DNA of 7,355 nt from Chitinispirillaceae bacterium. Its GTDB lineage: Bacteria; Fibrobacterota; Chitinivibrionia; Chitinivibrionales; Chitinispirillaceae. The stretch is from assembly GCA_016932075.1 (NCBI GenBank), contig JAFGDP010000082.1, forward strand, positions 1-7,355. The letters are read 5' to 3'. A program made the translations under genes and the position numbers. Positions 6,241-7,355 of this stretch are shown here, piece after piece (positions within the stretch are counted from its first letter, which is position 1; each line of letters opens with the position of its first letter). The notes under the pieces are model-generated. The model made no database searches, was not told the origin of the DNA, and was given only the letters and a program-made list of their open reading frames with translations.

Positions 6241-7355
6241 CTATTCCTGTTTAACAACCCCCTGCACCGCTTGAACTGTCCGATTTACTATGAACGACAC
6301 GATATAATAACCGGGTGGCAACGTTCGCTGCAATTTCACGCTGTGAGCGTTATTGAGCCCCTTCATTCCTTCACCGTGCAACCGTCCCATAAGCCTTCCT
6401 GTGCTGTTATGAAGGTTTATCTCAAAACCGGATTGCTCCGAGGCCTTGTAGCGCAATGGTTCAACACCATTGAGCCACGCTGAAATATTGTCGATTGAAT
6501 ACCCGCCCTGTAATTCAGTCCGCGTTGGACCTGCAGAAGAGATTGAAGTCGTTAGATCCGCCAACCCATAATCCTTGTACATCTGGTCGTACAGGGCAAG
6601 CTGCGACGTCGGCACGTACGTAGTGCCGGATTGGGTCACAAGGGCGCCCGTGTTCCAGGAACTGCTCGACATGGTTGCTTCCCAGAAGTAGGTACCTATC
6701 CCCTGCTCATTTGGCAGATTGTAAATAACATCGTTGATCTCGCGGATGAAGCCGCCGATTTCCGCGGCGAATATCTTGATATCCGGGAACTTTTCGGCAA
6801 GTCCCCCCTCTGTGGTCTGCCATATTTCCTTTGAATGGGATGCGCTGTTCTTGTCTCCCTGGTAGGTCGCGTAACAGGATTCGCCGAAGGCATCGACTTT
6901 CGTGTATTTCAGCGCGTTGGTCAACCAGTTGACGCTGGTTGATAGTGCCGACTTGCCATCCGTATGGTCGCCACCTTTAGCTATGTGGAAAGAGGTCATA
7001 ATAGTCGAATCGACTTCGTTGACCGCGTCTACCCCCGCCTTCAGCAGTGCACCCAGATTCGCCCAGTTCGACGTGCTTCCGTTGACCGGATTGGTGCCCG
7101 TGGGCTCACCGCGACTATCACAGCGATGGATGAGCATACCGGGAGCCGTTTCGTTGCCGATCTGCACCATATCAGGACGGGCATCACCTGCGATGAGCTG
7201 AGTTATCGCATCCTTCGTGTAGTCATAAACGGCCTCGGCGAGCTCCTTGATGGTCGTGTATTTCTGCCACGCAATCGGGACGCACTGCTTGCCCGGATCG
7301 GCCCAGTTGTCGCTGTAATGGAAATCAACAAGAAAATGCATGCCGGCAGCCTTGA
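6241..7355 (-). CDS. GH53 endo-beta-1,4-galactanase, 5' end outside the window, with C-terminal sorting-like tail
   Basis: The frame is open to the window edge. The ATG at 7341 is internal, since KAAG encoded just before it continues the family motif KAAGMHFLVDFHYSDNWADP, the hallmark of GH53 arabinogalactan endo-beta-1,4-galactanases. Counting from that methionine, the acid/base is Glu64 in QIGNET and the likely nucleophile is Glu194 in FAAEIGG. GTYFWEA (216-222) matches the last barrel strand. The signal peptide and first barrel strands are outside the window. The barrel is followed by a short linker and, from about 285 to 366, a tail-like module ending in TLPPGYYIVSF (340-350). The enzyme cuts the beta-1,4-galactan side chains of pectin. 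Some second-shell motifs differ from the best-known members (FGESCYATY where GLSYYPFWHG is usual). It is the most upstream visible gene of the cluster. Confidence 0.92.
   Translation of the reverse strand, partial: KAAGMHFLVDFHYSDNWADPGKQCVPIAWQKYTTIKELAEAVYDYTKDAITQLIAGDARPDMVQIGNETAPGMLIHRCDSRGEPTGTNPVNGSTSNWANLGALLKAGVDAVNEVDSTIMTSFHIAKGGDHTDGKSALSTSVNWLTNALKYTKVDAFGESCYATYQGDKNSASHSKEIWQTTEGGLAEKFPDIKIFAAEIGGFIREINDVIYNLPNEQGIGTYFWEATMSSSSWNTGALVTQSGTTYVPTSQLALYDQMYKDYGLADLTTSISSAGPTRTELQGGYSIDNISAWLNGVEPLRYKASEQSGFEINLHNSTGRLMGRLHGEGMKGLNNAHSVKLQRTLPPGYYIVSFIVNRTVQAVQGVVKQE

Overview
The window is a strip of secreted polysaccharide-degrading enzymes, all encoded on the minus strand. It reads from right to left as: a GH53 endo-beta-1,4-galactanase (5' end outside the window), a GH43 endo-alpha-1,5-arabinanase, a CE1-type feruloyl or acetyl esterase, a GH2 beta-galactosidase-like enzyme, a 73-codon leftover-looking mini-gene, and a second GH43 family enzyme (3' end outside the window). 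No RNA genes, transposases, CRISPR arrays or phage genes are visible.

The genes are close together. The gaps are 71 bp, 66 bp, 133 bp and then a looser 401 bp stretch that holds the mini-gene. Nearly every gene has a strong AGGAGG-like ribosome binding site, so the set looks like an operon or a tight regulon. The likely target is the side chains of pectin (rhamnogalacturonan I): the galactanase and arabinanase cut the beta-1,4-galactan and alpha-1,5-arabinan backbones, the GH2 enzyme could remove terminal galactose, the second GH43 could remove other side groups, and the esterase could remove feruloyl or acetyl esters that decorate these chains. This substrate assignment is inferred from the family mix; no activity can be read from the sequence itself.

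Organism: the proteins carry signal peptides and Ig-like C-terminal tails ending in a 'GxYIV...' strand pattern, similar to type IX secretion sorting tails and common in secreted enzymes of the FCB group. The strong Shine-Dalgarno sites argue against Bacteroidota, where such sites are usually weak, and no SusC/SusD pair is visible. The esterase's front module (a carboxypeptidase-regulatory-like domain interrupted by a tail-like module) resembles what I associate with Fibrobacterota (Chitinispirillum/Chitinivibrio relatives). I therefore favour a fibre-degrading Fibrobacterota member at moderate confidence.

The most unusual points are the mini-gene at 556-777, which joins a signal peptide directly to the end of a sorting-like tail with no enzyme between; the esterase with its tail-like module at the front instead of the C-terminus; and a three-armed inverted repeat in the gap before the GH2 gene.
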